64,000 bases of DNA from Wolfiporia cocos (taxonomy: Eukaryota > Basidiomycota > Agaricomycetes > Polyporales > Phaeolaceae): the NCBI GenBank assembly GCA_029448655.1, contig JACCLO010000018.1, positions 310,001-374,000 of the forward strand, in the 5' to 3' direction. This document shows, piece by piece, positions 22,490 through 34,321 of this stretch. A program made the position numbers and the translations under genes. Within the stretch, counting starts at the first letter, position 1. Each line of letters opens with the position of its first letter. The notes beneath the pieces were generated by a model. That model was given only the letters and a program-made list of their open reading frames with translations. It did not search any database and was not told the origin of the DNA.

Positions 22490-22771
22490 CTATAAGGAGA
22501 ACTTACAGATATCGAGCACGCTTGACTTCAGTACAGGACCTGAACCATAGGAGTAAGCCATGCTGCCGCGTACTGATACGCGGCGAGGGAGATTGTGTTC
22601 GCAAGCGTAGTTCGAAGAGATGCACGATTCTGCCACTTCAGAATCGACGAGAATGTTGGCAGGTAAGCCAGCATACGATCCGACAACAGCGAGGCGAGGC
22701 ATGAGGAAGGCAAGATTTTTTTTCCTCACGGATAGATGGGCATGAAGGGCAGACGCCGAGGCAAATCGCAA
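22490..22771 (-). pseudogene. Possible retropepsin-like fragment
   Basis: A 93-residue minus-strand frame contains 'ILVDSEVAESCISSNYACEH', which has the outline of a retroelement protease active site (hydrophobic, Asp-Ser-x, later Ile-Ser), but the Gly of DSG is Glu. No reverse transcriptase follows. Weak evidence; it could be chance. Confidence 0.3.
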
Positions 22772-22821
22772 AAGGCAAAGCCATAGACGGCAACACTACC
22801 CGAGCATGTGCCAGGCTCCCT

Positions 22822-22915
22822 AAAAGGGAGCCCAAGCGTGAGTCAGGTTTGAATTCGCGATCGGGAGCGTGAGCTAGATTCCCTTTTTAGGGGACCCGAG
22901 CGTGAGTCCCGAACG
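22822..22915. repeat. AGCGTGAGTC motif cluster
   Basis: 'GGGAGCCCAAGCGTGAGTCAGG' (22829-22850), 'GGGAGCGTGAGC' and 'GGGGACCCGAGCGTGAGTCCCG' (22892-22913) occur close together. The same motif is at 59470-59492 and 62632-62653, and in reverse complement near 15660 and 19140. It behaves like a fragment of a dispersed element. Confidence 0.6.
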
Positions 22916-23205
22916 ATAACGGCGCGCACCTAGCGCCTATTTGGCTGTGTTTGGCAATGCCCAAATGCGATATGTTCTCAGCGTCCGAGCCCAACGCAAG
23001 TCGCGAACGTTCTCAAGAGTCCGCCCCTGCGCCGTTGATCTCACGAAGAGTCATGTTAAGGTCTTGTGTACTTGTACCTGCGCTTAGCCATGAAACTATG
23101 TATCCGCATGTGACGATCGGTCGTCACGGACTTCCTAGTACAGCAGGACCCAGTTCAGGCGCTGGGGTAACGGTACTAGGCGGGAGTAACGGGATTGGAT
23201 GTCGG

Positions 23206-23254
23206 GACGGTTAGTCCAGCGGCTGCGCGCGGTGCAATTCCCGCGCGTTCCATT
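23206..23254 (+). repeat. tRNA-like relic without anticodon arm
   Basis: A 5' segment GGGACG can pair with 3' CGTTCC, 'GGTTAGTCCAGCGG' matches the A box/D-arm, and 'GCGCGGTGCAATTCCCGCGC' folds as a T-arm with one change from the B-box GGTTCAATTCC. The D-arm runs almost directly into the T-arm, so the anticodon arm is missing. Probably a deleted tRNA gene or SINE head. Confidence 0.4.
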
Positions 23255-23651
23255 TTCCCAGTCCGTTACATTGTATGACTTCCCGAGCTCCCAATGATCT
23301 CATTTCTCCTATTTGCTATTCTCTTAGTATGTGACGCATTTTTACGAGCCAACATGTAAACCTCCGCGCGACGCGACGAAATACAGAATTCTCCCGTGCT
23401 GTATCTCAGCTCTCCGGATCAGAGGACAGAGCGAAATCACACTCTCCCTAGTGCAGAAGTCGACGCGCTTTCAAACTCCGAAACGCGTCAACAACGCGTC
23501 AACAACGTCGCGCGTCTGATGTCCCTTGTTTGCGTTCCTCCGGCGTCGCTGAACACGAAACAGCTGGCCTGAGCGATTCGCGACGCAATCATAGGTGTGT
23601 CCTCTTGCTGGGAAAGTCGAATTTGTTGCTGATCATTGCCTATGCATCCAG

Positions 23652-24888
23652 GTCATCTGCTCGCGTATCTGTCCGGTGTTCTCCATCGAGACGTCAGTTT
23701 CGGCAATGTGATGCTAGTGCGCAAAGGAGTGGTAGAGTTCTGTGGTTTCATTGACGACCTTGACTACGGCTCGCCAGTCGACTCGTCGAAGTTCAGATGG
23801 AAGGGTATTAAGGGGACACCGTTTCAGGGGAAATCGCTCCGGGGGACTCCGCTCTCTGCGGGCGAGCGGAAGAAATTTAAGGAACTTGAGAACGAGCTTA
23901 AGGAGAGAACGGTGAGTCATGTACGATACACCCAGCCGTATTTTGCTCAATCCACTAAATATCTCAGGGCACGGTTGAGTTCATGGCCATGGAACTCATA
24001 GATGCGGACCCAGAGAACGATGTGCCTCATCAAGCACACCACGACCTCGAGTCGTTCTTTTGGCTTTTAGTCTGGGTCGTGCTTCGTCACACGAACCATG
24101 ACCATAAGGAAGGTAAAGGCGCGTTCGCGGATATTTTCGGCGCAATCACTCCAAAGCAAGTCAAGAAGATGAAAGAGAGCCTCTTCTACAAGAAAATGTT
24201 TGCCGTCAAGGACAATGCCCCTCCTAGTTATTTACTCAAAAGGCTGCGGTCAATGGTCTTTAAAGCTTATGTTTGGGAGGGCGAAATGGTCGAGGATATC
24301 GCACAAACACCGGTACCATTGACGTACGATGCAATGCTCAAAGCGTTTGATGAGGTGCTCGGGATGGAAGGATGGCCGGAGGACGATGCGGCGATTCCAT
24401 TCAAGCCACCCTATTCAGAGACGGACGGTGGGATGGATATCAAGACGGGTGCGGGTGCGGGCATTATTGGGACATCCAGCCGTCTCAGGAAGGAGAGAGC
24501 TGAATCTGCCCTTTCCGCTGGTGATGGTAGCGCTCCATCTTCGCCAAGCGAGCCTCAAGGCTCCCAGGATGCAGAGTCGACTCCGACTCGCCCCAAGCGC
24601 GGCACGGGACGAGGTGGCCAGGCGAAGTCTACCCGCAGCCAGGCTAGCGGCCGCGGGACCAAGAGGAAGCAGCCCAGCCGAACGCGGTCGTCTGCACAAC
24701 AGACCGATGTTGGTGCGGAGTCTTCTAGCGTCGCTGCAGGCTCGCTTACCACAGACCCAGGAAGTGCTGCTGCAGGTTCGCATAGTGCGGAGCCGCGGCG
24801 CAAGAAGCGTCGGGCCAAGGACTGGAGCGAACTCTTGCCTCCTCGAGAGATGCATGAACGCAAAGCCAAATGGGCGCGAAGGGGGTGA
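23652..24888 (+). pseudogene. FunK1-type kinase C-lobe remnant (copy 5, different subfamily)
   Basis: Exons 23652-23911 and 23968-24888 with a GT-AG intron. Motifs: 'VLHRDVSFGNVML' (HRD at 23684-23692), 'FIDDLDYG', then 'GTVEFMAMEL' (23968 onward) and 'HDLESFFWLLVWVVLRH'. The C-terminal 170 residues are low-complexity and basic ('RPKRGTGRGGQAKSTRS', 'RRKKRRAKDW'), suggesting a nuclear protein. The catalytic residues of the C-lobe are intact, but no N-lobe or N-terminal FunK1 region is found upstream, so the gene seems truncated at its 5' side. An AG acceptor just before 23652 supports that an upstream exon once existed. Confidence 0.7.
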
Positions 24889-25756
24889 TTGTATCGACCT
24901 CCACATTGGGATGTCCCGGGTTCACCGGACGCTCACGAGGGCTGCTTCGTGACGGGGCGCTACTCGCAGGTTAACGCTATCGATGTTGTGACATGGATGG
25001 ATGAAGGACTTCGTACTTTGGACTGGCTTAGACTTGTAGCTTTGCTATCAATATGCTCACGTTGAATATGCTTACATACAGCCCAGTAGCACGCACATGT
25101 ATTACTCTTGTATAATTGCGCACCTCAATGTATTGTGACTGCTTACACGCAAACCAGGTGTGCTGCGTATCGTCGGATGATTTGGCCACAGCACGTACTA
25201 ATAGGTGCGTAGGGCAGCGCACACGAAGCGGCACGCTGTCGTGCTGTACTAAGAGGCAGCGACCCACAATTTCCCAGATATTACATGTGGTACATGATGC
25301 ATGAATGCATGACATCCAAGCCCTGTACATCAATGTCAAGCCGGTCCCGTTGCATCTAGTCGAGTTCTGCGCTTGGCTTTGGTAGATCTCGCGCGAGCTC
25401 AGTGTCAAATGCTGATACATTCACCGTATTGGTGACCATTTTGTCTTCCATATGTATCGTATCCGGAGAGACACTGTCACAGGTCACTCCGGTCCCTCTT
25501 CCCTGTTTTCTGCTCTGTAATTACGACTTTGTGGCATAGTTAGATGACTCCGCGCCCTTGTCATGGAGTCTCCTGCTCAAACATTCCCGTGCCCAGGCGG
25601 GGTACAGGCCAGTGGATGTCCCGCGCTCGAACCATAAGATCATGGGGTCGGTATATAGATCCTACCAGTTGGCTACGACAGGATCCGGTGCAGGATCGAC
25701 GTACGGGATCGCTTTGTCGCTCCCAGAACTGGCGAATGGATTGTCTAGAGCTGCAT

Positions 25757-26024
25757 CATATGCCAGCGGTACCGCTTTCCGCTGCTGAGCCACCCCGCGC
25801 CATTGATTGGCATCGCGGCAGGATGAGGATCAACGGCCGATTCATTTTCTTGAAACCAAGACAATCGCGCTGAATAATCTGCATGCGTGGAACGTAATGG
25901 AAACAGCCTTTAGCAGGCTTATAGACTGTCGAGAGTTGTAATTAGCGCCGCATGGTGCGCGCGTGCGCGTGTTCGACGCGACGCGACGCGACGTGCGTGG
26001 GTCACACGATCGTGCATGGGCCGA
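25757..26024 (+). repeat. Inverted repeat, left arm (partner 63735-64000)
   Basis: This segment is the near-exact reverse complement of the last 265 bases of the window. It includes a run of GACGCGACGCGACG (25976-25992). The partner is cut by the window edge, so the full length is unknown; on this side the match ends near 26024. Confidence 0.9.
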
Positions 26025-26204
26025 TTTTAGTCTCCCCCCTCCTCGCAAGGCACCCCCGCGCCGACGTGACGGTCCGCGTTGAGGAGGTTGTGTTTCGTGA
26101 ACGGCAGACCCAATCTCTTCCGCGCCTGGTACATCCATCAGGCGCAAGTCGCCCATTTGCGCGACGAGGTCGGGCACGGGAGCAGCGTTGTTGTCGGGCG
26201 GCGG

Positions 26205-26675
26205 ATCATATCTCGCCCATGCGTTAGACTCACCATGGGATAGAGAATTGCACGGTATTTCGTCATATGTGGTTCCTGCCGACCATCAGATCTCAAAAAG
26301 CTTGGGGTCGCATTAGAGGTGATTTGTTGTTGATAATTATGACTCGGCTTTATCCGAGATGGAGCAAAATTACGAGAACGAGGAGTTGTGGAGTGCGGCA
26401 CTATAAATACCTTACGACGCTAATCTCAGAGTGTTTCGTCAGTCAGCCGCAAGTACAGTGCCAGAGGACTACCTATGTCTCGACTCCAGCTTGATTCTCC
26501 AGCTTGATTCTCCAGCATCATCTAGGCAGCATGAATGGTCTCAGAATAACTCCCGTCCCCAAGTAACTCCCATCCTCAAGTAACATTCCAGAGAGCAGGG
26601 CGCATGTAAATCCGATTGCTTACGTGCACACGGAACCAGAAGCGGAGCGCCCGTTGTCTCCGTGCCCGTTCCATA
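26205..26675 (+). repeat. Dispersed repeat, direct copy at 62338-62625
   Basis: Two blocks match in the same orientation: 26205-26317 with 62340-62445 ('CGCCCATGCGTTAGACTCACC' region through 'GGGGTCGCATT') and 26612-26665 with 62566-62620 ('TTGCTTACGTGCACACG' region). The spacing between blocks differs, so one copy has gained or lost DNA. Confidence 0.8.
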
Positions 26676-26954
26676 TATTTGTCTCGATTCACGCTAGAAT
26701 CTATGTTAGGCTATCCGCTAAGTCGAATATAGATTTGATAATGGTGATACAGGCAATGGCTCACATATTGGGACGCAATGCGATCCTCCTGTGCTGCTGT
26801 TCCTGCACAAGCCGACATCGCTGAAGACCGGTTGGATGAGTGTTTCGAGTCTCGATGACTACTGCTAATATATGTACACTGAAGCTTGCCAGCTCCACAA
26901 AGCGGCTAATGTCTGAGAGGGCGCCTTGCGCAAGGCCAAAGGTTCATATATATC

Positions 26955-27080
26955 CGGCTTGCTGACGGAAGTCTCGGTCCGGGCGGAGTGCGAAAAAGAT
27001 AGTGCAGGTGCCTCTTGTACAGTGGCTGCTGCAATATGTTTTTCGCACTCCGCTCGGGTCCTCCCGAGTGGCAGCAGGCA
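26955..27080. repeat. Near-perfect palindrome, about 125 bases
   Basis: GGCGGAGTGCGAAAAA (26980-26995) returns as TTTTTCGCACTCCGC (27039-27053) and the inner sequences continue pairing down to a centre near 27017. The outer parts (CTTGCTGACGG and GTGGCAGCAGG) also pair with mismatches. Together with 'CTCCACAAAGCGGCTAAT' at 26894, also at 62283, this looks like a MITE-type hairpin element. Confidence 0.75.
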
Positions 27081-27599
27081 CGTGCAAGGGCTGGGGACAC
27101 TCAACACGGGCGGACCTCCGGCGAGTCCGCCCCGGTTGAGTTGGACCTGGGGTGGAAAAGTGAGGGCTCCACCCCAGCGCATCTACATGAAAATGAGCCC
27201 CCGCACGTTCACAAAAATTATAACCTCGGGCCATCTCGTCATCGATAGCCCGAGGTCCGCCCCAGATCATGGCGGAGAGTGAGGCTATGTAAGGTGCCTG
27301 GCCTGGTAAATTTCCTCTGGTGCGTTTGTAATCAGAATTACATATTGTGCATGTATAACGCATGCCGTGCAGTACGCTCGATTGCCCTCGACAGCAGACA
27401 TACACATTCCGTTCTACATATGCTACATGCCATAGAACACACAAGTGACATACTATACACGTAATTCTATTCTATGAGAACTTCGATAGGCCATAGTCAG
27501 CCCTCACCGCAATAATATCACCTCAAAAAGTGCTCCGAGGACATGGGGTCAACCGGCTCGTCCTGCTCAAAGCAACGACTATCCCGCTGAATTGTTTGC

Positions 27600-27720
27600 G
27601 ACCCAGACGCGACGATTAAACAATATAGCTATGGGGCTTTTGTCAATAACTGAAGCAAAATATATAATGGCACTCACTTATGCCGGAATGCGGCAGCAGG
27701 CTAGTACGATAACGATTCAT
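27600..27720 (+). pseudogene. Ty1/Copia RNase H scrap
   Basis: The frame reads 'LLSITEAKYIMALTYAGMRQ', close to the conserved 'LSSTEAEYMAL' segment of Copia RNase H. Only this short part is recognisable; upstream and downstream are not readable as Copia. Confidence 0.5.
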
Positions 27721-28739
27721 CTCGGCCTTGGAAAACGCATCGACTCGACTCCAAGTGCATTGTCCTTTTGGTGCCTACATGCCTGCACACTGTGCGAGTC
27801 TGACCGAACTCGCTTCCGCTGCGGTTACAGTGACATAAATGAGATTAACTTGAACATACCTTGCAGGTCTGGAGAAGGAACCATCAGAAATGCCGGCAAG
27901 TCAGAGAGAGTGCGAGACTTGGTCGCATTAAATTTGTACTCGCCACAATGTGTCACATGATCGTGCGATCGAGCAGTTGGACCCAGGGCTCAAATCCACT
28001 CAGCATTTGGACCCGGGGCTCAAGTTCTTTCAGCCCCAGGCTATTTCTAATTCAAGTCAGATCTGGGTGAACTGTGGGGCTGTACAACACTCAGGATTGG
28101 TAAGTTTAAACCGGGGCTATCCGGGGTCAACCCTGCTCAATCTATTTACTTGTGGGTCAGCCCTAGGCCATCCGAACGTCTGGCTGCGTAGGAAGTGGGG
28201 AGGGGCAACTGTAGGGGGCCGGCAATTTCCGCTTGACCAAGCGCCTTGATGCACCGCTGTCAGATGCCGGACATGCCATCAGCGGCATCAGTTTGGCGCG
28301 CAGAATGTTGCAATGCACAATGGTATACGTCTGATGGCTCATTGTGTAAAAATATTGAAGGTATGTTATGGCGGAGAAAGTTTCTCAGAATAAGAAAACG
28401 GACAATTTCTTGGGAACAGATTTTTCATAAAAAATTTCATCCTTGAAATATTGATCGCAAGCAGGCTATCCAGAGAGAATGAGGCGGTTTTAAAGAAATC
28501 TGTTCCCAACAAATTATCAGGAACACTTTGAATAAATTTTTGAGATTGTCAATAGATGCTGTAGAAGCGTGTGCACAGCGGCATCAGAATTTAAAGGTCG
28601 GGATTTAGACTAAGTTAAAATGCTTATTGCTGGTGATGGAGTGGATTTCATCATGTAGTAGACATCCAGTCTTTGATTATAGATGTATATTTATGTGAGT
28701 ACAGTGTTTTACAGTAATGGCTTCACGATTGAGAAACGT

Positions 28740-29227
28740 ATGAATTGTTTTGTGCACGGCACAATGATCTGGCCTGCCTGCCTCATTGGGACGCGCGATC
28801 GACAGAACTAAGCGCTCCGATCGCGACGCGACGCAATGCGACGCGACGCGCTGCAAGGCTCATGTCCTGGCCATTTTTTGTTGAACAGCGTGTTAGCAAC
28901 ATTTGTATATCTGTCCACATTATAAGGATATCCAGAGCTACTCCTGCTACTATTTGCATTGTAAGTACCGCTCACAGAACTTCAAAACCAGTGTCTAATT
29001 ACATTATAACATCCAGGATGCTCATGAAAAAACGACGCAGCCGCCTACAGAAGGCACACAGCATGAGCAATTTGGCCATCATTCATACTGAGAAACTTGA
29101 GGGAGACAAGGAAAATTTACCATCTATGTCAACATCCCACACCGGAGACCTGGCGGATTCTGATTCCGAAGTGGAGACTGAGAGCGGAGATCTTGAACTC
29201 CAGGACATGGACAGTGATTCGCACTGA
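28740..29227 (+). pseudogene. Possible transposase C-terminal remnant
   Basis: An open frame ends with 'KKRRSRLQKAHSMSNLAIIH' and an acidic tail ('DLADSDSEVETESGDLELQD', stop at 29225). The Lys/Arg-x-x-Arg-Leu pattern followed by an acidic tail is reminiscent of the C-terminal end of hAT transposases. A GT-AG intron (about 28961-29017) is possible. No dimerisation core is seen, so this is a guess. Confidence 0.3.
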
Positions 29228-32025
29228 TAGAATAGCTTACATAGTGAAGACACAAGTATATCTTGACATAGCATATGTTGTATTCCTAACGAGCAGTGGA
29301 ATACATGTATAACTGCTTGTGCGACAAGGCCAATACCAGTGGCGATGGCAGGGCGATCGCGATAGTGGCGCTTAAGTGGCCACTTTAGGTAAGAGAATCA
29401 AAGTCCGATGACATTTAGATCAGCGCCCGTGGACAAGTTTCTAAGCGGGGTTGCCCCTCCCCATAGGAAGTTCCCCTCCAGATCGATCTGCCAAGGCCGC
29501 ACTGACGCGGACGGCCCGACCTCCCCATGCACGTGACAGTCATGCACCCAGGTTCAAGTTCAAGTTCCCACTTCCCTTCCTCTCCCCACGTTCCAAAGAT
29601 GCTCTCGTCGCCTCACCTCTGCTCTTCTTTACTGGCGTGGACTACCTTCAGCAGTCTTGGATTAATGCCGATACCTGCGAAAGAGCGGTTCTTATCCAAT
29701 GTTGACGCACGCCGGAGAATTAGGAGTAGTAGCGACGCCACATTCAAGCAGTGTACGCAGTATTCGAACGACCATGCATTGCCGTGCCAATCTGGATGTG
29801 AGCGATTGTCGTATCTAGCTTGCGATGTTGATACGGAAGCTGACATTGGTATAGTGCAATTATCCCCCGCCCGTAGACGTCGGGAACTTCAGAAAGGACA
29901 AGAACGAGATATGAAACGCATATCAATGACTTCCAGTATCGCCGCTGGGTCCTTAGAAGACCGAGTCTACAAACTCGGTTCAATACCTCAACCTGCAAAT
30001 GCGAACCCTGTCCTCAAATCGGAGCCACTCACGGAGCTACAGAGCAACATCTGCGGTGCCTGGGTTGAGAACTGCCCCGGTCTCATTGACCGGCTGTTCC
30101 CCGAGACCGTTTTCAGCGACTTGATGTCCGCGTCGTTGGAACACGAAGATGTGACAATCAAATGGAATGCAAGGCCGAAATTGCTGAAGCCCTCCTCCAT
30201 AGGCGTCGCATCATCGATGCTTCCTCCCCCGATCAGCTCTCACGAGGTGAGTATGCCACCGTCTCACCCCCTATCAACCGCTGAACCTACCCGACTAGTT
30301 TTACCAAGGCTCTTCATATGGCACCTCGCCACCAACATCTAGCTCCTGCCTCACGACCTCACTGCCCGCCGATACATTTCCGAGCACACTCGTTGACCGC
30401 AGCGTGCCTCCCAGCCCCAGCGTGCCTCCCAGCCCCAGCGATCCCAGCGTGCCTCCTCGTGGCGAGAACGAGGAGCAACTGTGTACGTGGTTTAACGGGA
30501 TGGGTCAGGCCATCTATAATCGTCTCAGCGAGAGTCCCGGAGGCTTCCCAGCTCCCAAGAGAAAGTGGTCATGGGGAAACTACTCTTCCGGCATCGAGGG
30601 CAGGGCTCGTCTCCAACCCGATTTGATTCTCCAATATGCCACTTCACCTACACCCGCAAAGGAATGGGGAAGTGTGCAGATGGTCTGTCAAGTTACGGGG
30701 ACCGTAGGTTTTCCGCCTGAACTCGATGATCATCTTCTCTGCTGCGCATTCAAGATTTTCGATAGTCAGCCGTTTCGTCGCTTCATTCCGACACTCGCGA
30801 TCTCCAACGATCAGTTCAAAGTCGTTGTTTTCGACCACTCAGGGGCCGTAGAGAGCGAATCGTTCCAGTTCAACGATGAAAACAAAGTGACTTTTCTGCG
30901 TACCCTATACGGGTTCATGTTCGCGGAAAACGAGTACATCGGCTTTGACCCACACGTCCAGAACAAGAACGACGACAAAGACTTCAGCAATCCCGAGTTC
31001 GTCTCAATCCCCTCGCGTAACGGCACGAAGCCAATACGCCTCCGTGTCCTGAAGCGGCTGTGCCGGTCCGCAGGGATTTCAGACCGCGCGACGTCTTCTT
31101 GGCTCGTCAGGAATGATGAATCTCACGAGACGTTCGTCTTGAAAGATACCTGGCGCGATACGTTGCGACGTCCCTCCGAGCCAACAGTCTACGCGACCAT
31201 TATGCGTTCGCAACCTCCCGTTGGGTTACCCTGCATTGCGATGGTGCGCGATGTTTGTGTCGGTCCAACGCTCGGTCGCCTCGACAACACCACGTTCTTG
31301 CACAAGATGTTCTCAGAGTCTCGAATCCCCCCTGAGATCATCGCCCGACAGCACACCCGTTTCTTAATCCGTAATGTCGGGGAGGAGTTCACGAGCTTTG
31401 CTTCGCGCCTTGAGCTCGTGAATGCTCTTATCGATATTGTTGACGGTGAGTGTATGGACGCCTTCAAACCGGTGAGCCTACCTAACCGCGACATCATAGC
31501 CCTCGAGTGGCTTTACGAGCACAACATTGTTCATTGCGATGTCAGTTTGTCCAACATCCTTCTCCAAGGCTCTGGTCCAGAGCGCCACGGCCTCCTGGTT
31601 GATTTTGACTACTGCGGATTGGTCATTGAAACGAAAGCACCCGCATCCACATTCGACTCAGATGAAGCACCAATACAGCAGCCACTCCACCATATCACGG
31701 TTCGCTAGGATATACTGTTGTGCTAGGAATTGTGCTCATCATCCACATCTAGGGAACGGTCCCATTTATGGCAGTTGGCGTCCTACATGCTCTCTCCTGT
31801 CGTCCCGAAGAGACGACAAGATTCGTTCACTACCCCGCCTTTGATCTCGAGTCGATCCTGTACATCATCATTTGGCTGTGCATTAGGTATTTGGCGTCAA
31901 GTTTACTTTCGTTATACACCGTGCTGAACATTGTGCTAGGTACAGGGGTCCCCACGGGATGGAGAGAATCCACCATGCAAAGTTGGAGAAAGAGCCAACA
32001 TGGGACTGGTTCAAGTCTGACACCG

Positions 32026-32681
32026 TGACACGGAAACCATCCGTGCCACCCGTCCTAACGGGGAACCCCCATATCCGCCCCATCCTATCTCCAATAGCCC
32101 CCCACCCTCCATAGGCGGAGAACAAGAAGGCACCTCTATTGAGAGGTCCTGCCGTATTGCCTGAGGTACCGACCCATAAGTGTACCGGTACGCCCCCAGA
32201 CTAGCAAGTAATAGAGAATAGAAAGAGTGGATGCAATGAATAGGAGCCCCCACGCCCAAGTAGGACGCAGCAGGCTTTGTCGTCAAGGACCCTGCACGCG
32301 AGGACAGACAGCAGAGGGATATAAAGAGGTGACCAGGGGACACGCCCCCTAGGCCAAAATCTTAAGTCTGAGGAGTAGCCTCAGACGTCGCCAGTATATA
32401 TACATGTAGGAGACCTCTAGCTAAAGACCTTTTGTCTACCCTAAAGTGACGGTCTGTGCGCATCAGGATCATGTGCCTACAGTAACAACTAAGTGACAGT
32501 CATATGACGAGGTAACTACCCGTGACTCTAGATATAACAACGTGACCTGTAGAGATAACGAGATAAGATGAAGACTTATCTACCTATGCACGTGATATCT
32601 CCAGCGTCGGTCTAACAAGCCTAGAAATCGGAATAAAAAGCGCAAAAATAAGGGAAAAATCACAAATTATTTCTTGTGACA
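32026..32681 (+). mobile_element. Solo LTR in FunK1 copy 3
   Basis: A 656-base insert starting TGACACGG and ending TTCTTGTGACA, flanked by perfect 5-base duplications CACCG (32021-32025, 32682-32686). The uninterrupted sequence is seen in the opposite arm near 51222-51226. It shares 'CAGGGGACACGCCCCCTAGGCC' (32335-32356) with the LTR at 1290 and carries the same TATA-like region (32395-32407). Confidence 0.95.
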
Positions 32682-33162
32682 CACCGGCGACACCCCGTAC
32701 AAACGGGCCTTCGAAGCCAAGCTTGCCGCCCTGCACAACCCGGACTACGTCGTCTTGCAGTGGTTCCACCCATACTTCGGCGATATCATGAAGCATTGTG
32801 TGCGGAACTATATACGAGCGCTCTTCGGTGAGACCATCCATAAGGCTCCAACCATATAATATACATGTACAGAAAATCGGTAAATATATGGTATATGGTA
32901 TATACATGGTATATACATGGTATATACATGGTATACATGGTTTTCAGACATGAGATTTTGAGGAGATCCTGGCATAGCTATTGTTTTGCTCATATGGTTA
33001 TGTATATTGTCTCTGCCTTCAGTGACACACTACAGGTATCAGCACTTGGCTGATGTGAGGAAAAAACGGGTTCAAATGTTCATGGCAACACCAATAGCAG
33101 GGAATGGCTCAGAAATTGTGCACAATGTGCAAGGTGATGAGAAACTTGCATGCATTAGCATA

Positions 33163-34321
33163 CACTGCGTGAAGCCGCCGGTTTTCTGACCCCCAGAACT
33201 TGGTCAGAACTTGATGATTCTGAACAGATTCTGAGCAAGTTATGAGGAAATCCCCGGCGATCTACCGAGCATCGTCGAAATCACAGCAGGAATAGGTGCT
33301 AATATTCTGAAGCGTTCACGCCCTTACAAGCCAGGGTCTCCACCAACTGCGGAGTACGTTCGATGCGGCCATAAGTTCGATTAGTACTGACTTGTCTATA
33401 GGAATCTATATGGGACAGAATGGATCGCTCAACATCCAGGAGTGAAGACTTGTGTGTATAAGAGATACTGGGCACTGCTTCCCGATGCATTCAAGAAGGT
33501 GAATAACTACAATCTATGCGATTTATGTTTATTAATATAGGTGCTGTACGCAAAGCGATACATTGAAAGGGCGGAACAGATGGTGCGTGCTCTCAATTAC
33601 CGTCACACTAGCTGAGTTGTGATGGGAATTATGATTTTACAGCGCACGGAGAAGGTGGCACTTCGCCATGCTGACCACGACTAGTGGCTAGAGAGCATAG
33701 AATCGACACGAAGTCGAGTTGTTTCGTGCATTATTTTTGCTCATGTGCATACACGCATTCCAATGAGCTGCGATTAGTGAGAGAAATGTTGTATTATTTT
33801 TCGTGATGAATGGCTGCAATGAGAATGCTGATGCTCCATTATGTGCTGTGATTCTTGGGGTGAGAGAGGGTGATGCCGTATGATTTGCCATTATGTCGCT
33901 CATGATATAATGTGAGGTCGCCGGCGGCCAAGCTTTATGAGCTACCACTATATCTGATTATATATAATGAGGCAACTAGAAATAGGGAGGTCTCATTCAT
34001 TATATACAAGCCTCACTGAACATATAACGACTTTCTGACCGGCCGTTAGCTTTTATTGCCATATATGGCTACAGAAAGTATTACATAATGCATCTTTACG
34101 GCACTTGTCTGTGACTAGCTAGACCGGCAACCGAGATTCTAGGGCCTCATAATTTGGTCAGAACCTCGTTGGAAACCCACCAGAAACCTCGCCGAAATCG
34201 AGCTATTCTGACTATATTCTGGGACCTTGGGAACTTGGTCAGAATCTCGTCGTAATCCGCTCAGAATTTGCAGATTCTGATCGAATTCTGAGTGTCAGAT
34301 AATCGGCGGCTTCACGCAGTG
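33163..34321. mobile_element. Nested inverted-repeat element inside the hAT element
   Basis: CACTGCGTGAAGCCGCCG at 33163-33180 and its inverse CGGCGGCTTCACGCAGTG at 34304-34321 form ends that pair for 26 of 28 bases. CAGAA/TTCTG-rich sequence lies just inside both. The start CACTG fits the hAT YARNG pattern only loosely, and an 8-base duplication is not seen; the bases outside pair too (TGCATTA and TAATGCA), so the true ends may lie further out. Confidence 0.65.
33275..33683 (+). CDS. Small multi-exon reading frame carried in the nested element
   Basis: Reading with GT-AG introns gives exons ending at about 33350, then 33402-33498, 33541-33583 and 33642-33683 (TAG). Readable parts are 'YGTEWIAQHPGVKTCVYKRY' and 'RYIERAEQM'; donor GTACGT at 33351, branch-like TACTGAC and acceptors TATAG/ATATAG support splicing. 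The amphipathic Trp/Tyr-rich segment is like short DNA-binding or transposon-linked proteins of mushrooms, but I do not recognise the family. The 5' part is missing or unclear. It could be a host gene fragment captured by the element. Confidence 0.4.

Larger units (their letters stand above)
22203..23651. other. Repeat-rich stretch between FunK1 loci
   Basis: No intact gene. It holds a dispersed 3'-flank repeat (22225-22310), a retropepsin-like minus-strand remnant (22490-22771), AGCGTGAGTC motifs (22822-22915) and a tRNA-like relic (23206). A 62-residue frame at 23331-23519 lies just before the FunK1 remnant and may be a ruined upstream exon, but I cannot align it. Confidence 0.4.
24889..29526. 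other. Gene-poor stretch with repeats and palindromes
   Basis: No supported intact gene. Contains an inverted-repeat arm shared with the right window edge (25757-26024), segments repeated near 62.3-62.6 kb, an approximately 125-base palindrome (26955-27080), a Copia RNase H scrap (27600) and a doubtful transposase tail (28950). Confidence 0.5.
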
